A stretch of 64,000 nucleotides of DNA, from contig CACRXP010000612.1 of assembly GCA_902702965.1 (NCBI GenBank), forward strand, positions 186,001-250,000, in the 5' to 3' direction. The notes below the pieces were generated by a model. That model was given only the letters and a program-made list of their open reading frames with translations. It was not told the origin of the DNA and did no database searches. Positions within the stretch are counted from its first letter, which is position 1. Every line of letters begins with the position of its first letter. The position numbers were made by a program, and so were the translations under genes. Positions 60,291 to 64,000 of this stretch are shown piece after piece. Source of the stretch: Spirometra erinaceieuropaei (lineage: Eukaryota; Platyhelminthes; Cestoda; Diphyllobothriidea; Diphyllobothriidae).

Positions 60291-63200
60291 ATCTTAAAAA
60301 ACGGGTGATGGCTCGCATCCCGATGTGCATGCATCTAGCCATGCCACCACACCATCAGTTTGGGCATTATATTTCGATCCACATCCCCAACAACGCATGC
60401 CAGACCCGATCTCGCCCCCATATTGGTCTCCAGCTTAACCCTTTAAGGGGTAAATATTTTTGTGACGTTTTGCTTTATCCCATCTGTGTAGAAAGGATTT
60501 GCCCACGCAATCTTCGCTCAACTGAAAATCCCTTTTTTACGTAGATTGTTTAAAACAGCGTATAACTAAGAATACTTTTTAAGAAATTCGAGGTCCTTTG
60601 AAGTTTAATATGTACATTTGCGTGTTTGTATGCCCTCAAATGCAGTGCTAACACCCGTCCTAGTCAAATAAATCAACGTCTTCATATTTTACTGGCATAC
60701 GGGAAGATCTTATGTGTAACTTTAAAAGGATGCAGCTGAAGGCTGCCATTTTAGATTTTAAGAGTTTGTTCATGCGTTCACGATTCTGCTAATATGACAT
60801 TTGATACGAAATGGCCAGAAAAATAAGCACTCTGGGCAGCTTTTTATTATTAAACTGGTCGTTTAGTGACACATTCGCTGCCTTTAAATGAAGTCCCTAC
60901 GACAGAAAATATACTAAAAGGCCCCGATAGAAGGTAGAATATAAGTCATTTTGGCTTCAGGATCAAAGTTATTATTGTCCTTCAAGAAGATCTATGAGCC
61001 GGTTAGATGTATCTCTTGACATTCTGTCGGATGAATATATGGAATATCAATATTTGTCATTGGAAAATTTTAGATAAGTAACTTGTGAAAAGATAATCCA
61101 TTAAAGAGACTTTTTCAAATAATCGATATCATAGCCGCCTCATTGGGAATTTACGTGAAGAGATTTCATTTATGAATTGGATTTACAACTGTATTACGAA
61201 AATCATGAGCATTAATAGAGCGCGAAATCTCACACTTTTGACAGACTGACTTTAGAAACCATCTAATATTAAAGATTTTAGTTGATACTACGAAAGCAAC
61301 CTGTCTGTTGTGGAGTTGGTTAAGAACACTTTTAATACGCATGTTGTATATTTATGCTCGGCTAATTCCATGAGCATGTTTTATAAACCTTTCAGGTCAA
61401 GTAATAAACTTTGCTTAGACCACAAGTTTTCAGCCGATCGCCATAATTCGGGACGAGTAACCGCAATTTGCCCTAAAAGACTAGTCTAAAACCCAATATT
61501 GTAATGCTGTTTTGTTAACCCAGATAGTTTTTAAACAGACTTTACATCTTTTAAGATTTTAGTTAAGTTGATCGACAAAATACTTGCACTTTAGGCTTTT
61601 TCCTTTTTTCTTAAGAGACTTGTTTTCTCTAACCAAATTAATATTATTACATATATATCCTCGTGTTTTCAATCATTTAAGTGTCGTACATTATTATAGT
61701 CGGCAATTTTTTCGGTGCATCTGGGCTGCTTTAAAATTTGTTAAAAAATTCAATTTTCAGTTTTCATAGTTATTTAGTTAGGTTATCCACCATGTGAGGG
61801 TTTTGTAGACAATTCCATGTAGATGCTTTAATCTGACAACACTTATTTAACCACGTAAAAATAGTTACCGACAACATCGTAGAGCTGGTTGCTTGCGCAC
61901 GTTCGATGGCTTAGCAGATAGTGTCAAAATGTTTGAAATCGTCAATAAATATCCTTGCGGGCACAAAAAGGAATCAAATGTTCTGAATTTTGCTTCAACC
62001 CAAATTATGTGCTTTCGTCTGCATGCAAGACATCTAAACAGAGCACAGAATGCCCCACTACCCGAAATTTATCATCTACATCTGAGTCACATGTGTTACT
62101 ATGTTTTGGGAAATATTCCCGCATTATTCCCCGCCTTTTCAGAAATCCGAAATCTCACTTGTCTTCATTTACATTAATGAATACACGAGGAGATAATGTT
62201 TGCTGATACATATTACTCATTCTTCAGTAAGACCACTTGCTAGGACCCTCTATGCCGTATAAAAGCGGCAACATAATGCATGACGTCAGACTTCACGTTC
62301 AGTAGGTCTGCGATACAGATCTGCGTCTGTAGATATGCGACGGAATACCTCCAAGCTTGACTCACCTTCAAAGGGAACACAACCGGCACCTAGCAGTGAT
62401 AAATAAACTTCACTCGAAAATTGTCTAAAACTCCAAAGTAATTAAATTTAGACAACACATATTCTCCGAAAAGCATTTCATAACATTTAATAGTCCACCC
62501 TTAGAAAAAAATGACATAAACATCTTCGATAAAAGAAACCGGAATATATTCTTAACTGACGCATACGCCTGGGAATGACATTATGATTCTTAAAAGAGTT
62601 ACGCCGCAGCTCATTGTAAAATGTCGATGGAAGCGATCAGTCACCTTAACGGAACGTTTGGGTAGAACGAACATAGATGACAATTTTACTGCTTTGGAGA
62701 ACGTACAGGCATGATGGCAGGACATCCGTACATAAGAAATCATACTTGCTCAAAAATCTGTCGCCTGCTGAAGACTCAAATTCTGACTCAAACCGACTCC
62801 TAATGCCATTTTATACTTGTAATACCTTCCACTGTTGAACGAAGTGTAACGCGCTGATTATTAATTAACGCAGTTTCACGCACTATCTGCTTTAAGTGAG
62901 TTGGTTAATCACTACAAACGACCCCTCCCTCATGACACGAAACTGCTTTGAGCAAAAATGCCCTTGAAAGTTTGCTCTTCTTTCCAATTTTCTATGGCTG
63001 TATGTTTTTACTGGGTCAACGAGCACCTGTACTCACGCAGGAGCTTTTTGTTTTGTAACAGAGAAACTAAATTAACTTTCGTCTACTAAGACACAAATCA
63101 CCTTACATTGTCGTTAAATACTGAAGATGCTTAAGGAGGCACGATAACCATTGAACTAAATTCGAATACGCTCCATTTTGGCGAGAACACTTGATAATTA

Positions 63201-64000
63201 ATTATCTAGTGTAATTAATTATTTAGCACAATTAATTTTGCAGGGCAAAAATGAAAATCGATCTATTCACGCAACTAATATGCAAAGCAATGCAGTACGT
63301 TACGTAACCTAATTAAATAGACAGATATGAGAATTTTCGGATGTCCAAGGGGTTGCGCATTTTGTTCGCTTGACAAGGCTCTTCAAGGAAATGTCCTTTT
63401 CGTATGCAGAAAATGTGTCTACATGATTATATTATACAAACGTTTTATAAAATTGAGCCAATATGAGGCTGCGATATATGCAGATGAGTTCCTATGCTAA
63501 TTTCTATCCTTAAGCCCGGTCGTGCATCTGAGCATGTCTTACTGTGACAGTAGTCTAAAGTTATTTTGAAATGTTTATTAAGCACAGCTTGTCGGGCTTG
63601 AAAATTAATGTTTGTTCGATGCTGTCTATGGGAATCAGCCTGATAATAGTTGATTTTTGGAGAACCAGACTTTGTATCGATTTTTAGAATTAAGATTAAT
63701 AGATCTATGCCATTCCGTGACCTAAATTGCCATAACTCGCACACAGTCAATCCTTCAAGTAAATGGACGGAAACTGTTTTATCGACTGGAAAGGCATACG
63801 GTTGTCACAGAAACTATTACCATCAACTTAACATTTTTAGATTTGAATATACAGAACCTTCGGTTTGTGCTGTCTAGCATTTGCGCATATGTTATTTAAA
63901 AGCAGAATGATCAAAACATAGGCAGTTTCAGCAAAATATCGGTACTTGTATCGCCACTCTGCCGGGTATTCATGATCGTAGAATGCAATCAAAAAGTGAG
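60291..64000. other. AT-rich stretch to the window end, no recognised gene
   Basis: Short frames (up to 101 codons) without motifs. A cluster of 'taattaatta' repeats lies at about 63195-63240. No RNA gene or named repeat is seen. Confidence 0.3.

Noticed and set aside
1..64000. CRISPR array, prophage or bacterial operon structure
   Set aside because: No regularly spaced repeats with unique spacers, no bacterial-type gene clusters or ribosome binding sites. The element content is eukaryotic.

Overview
This window looks like repeat-dense, AT-rich intergenic DNA from a metazoan genome. The mix of repeats suggests a parasitic flatworm: Penelope-like elements with GIY-YIG domains, Jockey/CR1-like and RTE-like LINE remnants, a Merlin transposase relic, tRNA-derived SINEs and TTAGGG-type telomeric repeats. 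A diphyllobothriid-type tapeworm or related flatworm is my best guess, but that is inference from element style, not proof. I found no convincing host protein-coding exon, no rRNA and no clearly functional tRNA. The longest open frames are either decayed transposon protein or unrecognised.

Layout. Positions 1-6 kb hold a Penelope 3' relic, a tRNA-derived SINE, a Penelope-like tail, a decayed LINE endonuclease/RT region on the minus strand (about 2.3-3.7 kb) and two copies of a near-palindromic inverted-repeat transposon. Positions 7.4-9.0 kb are an approximately 0.8-kb sequence present twice in tandem. From 9.08 to 18.77 kb there is a large tandem duplication with a 6231-bp period. Each unit starts with a decayed LINE reverse transcriptase on the minus strand. 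The second unit is interrupted by 78 Ns where about 2.8 kb of unit 1 has no counterpart. Positions 20.40-20.53 kb are a degenerate interstitial TTAGGG tract. Positions 21.65-22.55 kb are the 3' half of a Penelope-like element on the minus strand.

From 22.6 to 47 kb the sequence is mostly AT-rich and unrecognised. It is punctuated by more inverted-repeat transposon copies (about 27.7, 33.4 and 40.1 kb) and, at 34.8-35.4 kb, a pair of tRNA-Ser-like sequences inside an arrangement of direct and inverted repeats. Positions 47.4-51 kb hold another inverted-repeat copy, a minus-strand Penelope fossil beside a GGT microsatellite, and a well-preserved plus-strand Penelope 3' half. The best inverted-repeat copy (990 bp, apparent TA target duplication) lies at 53.06-54.05 kb. 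A Merlin-family transposase fossil lies at 57.96-58.44 kb, SINE relics at 59.1-59.4 kb and a GC-rich block at 59.87-60.26 kb. The rest up to 64 kb is unrecognised AT-rich sequence.

Nothing here forms an operon or working pathway. The biology is that of layered transposon insertions and segmental duplication. The points most worth a second look are the gap-collapsed duplication, the TA-flanked near-palindromic family, the invertible-looking tRNA-Ser-like repeat and the Merlin relic.
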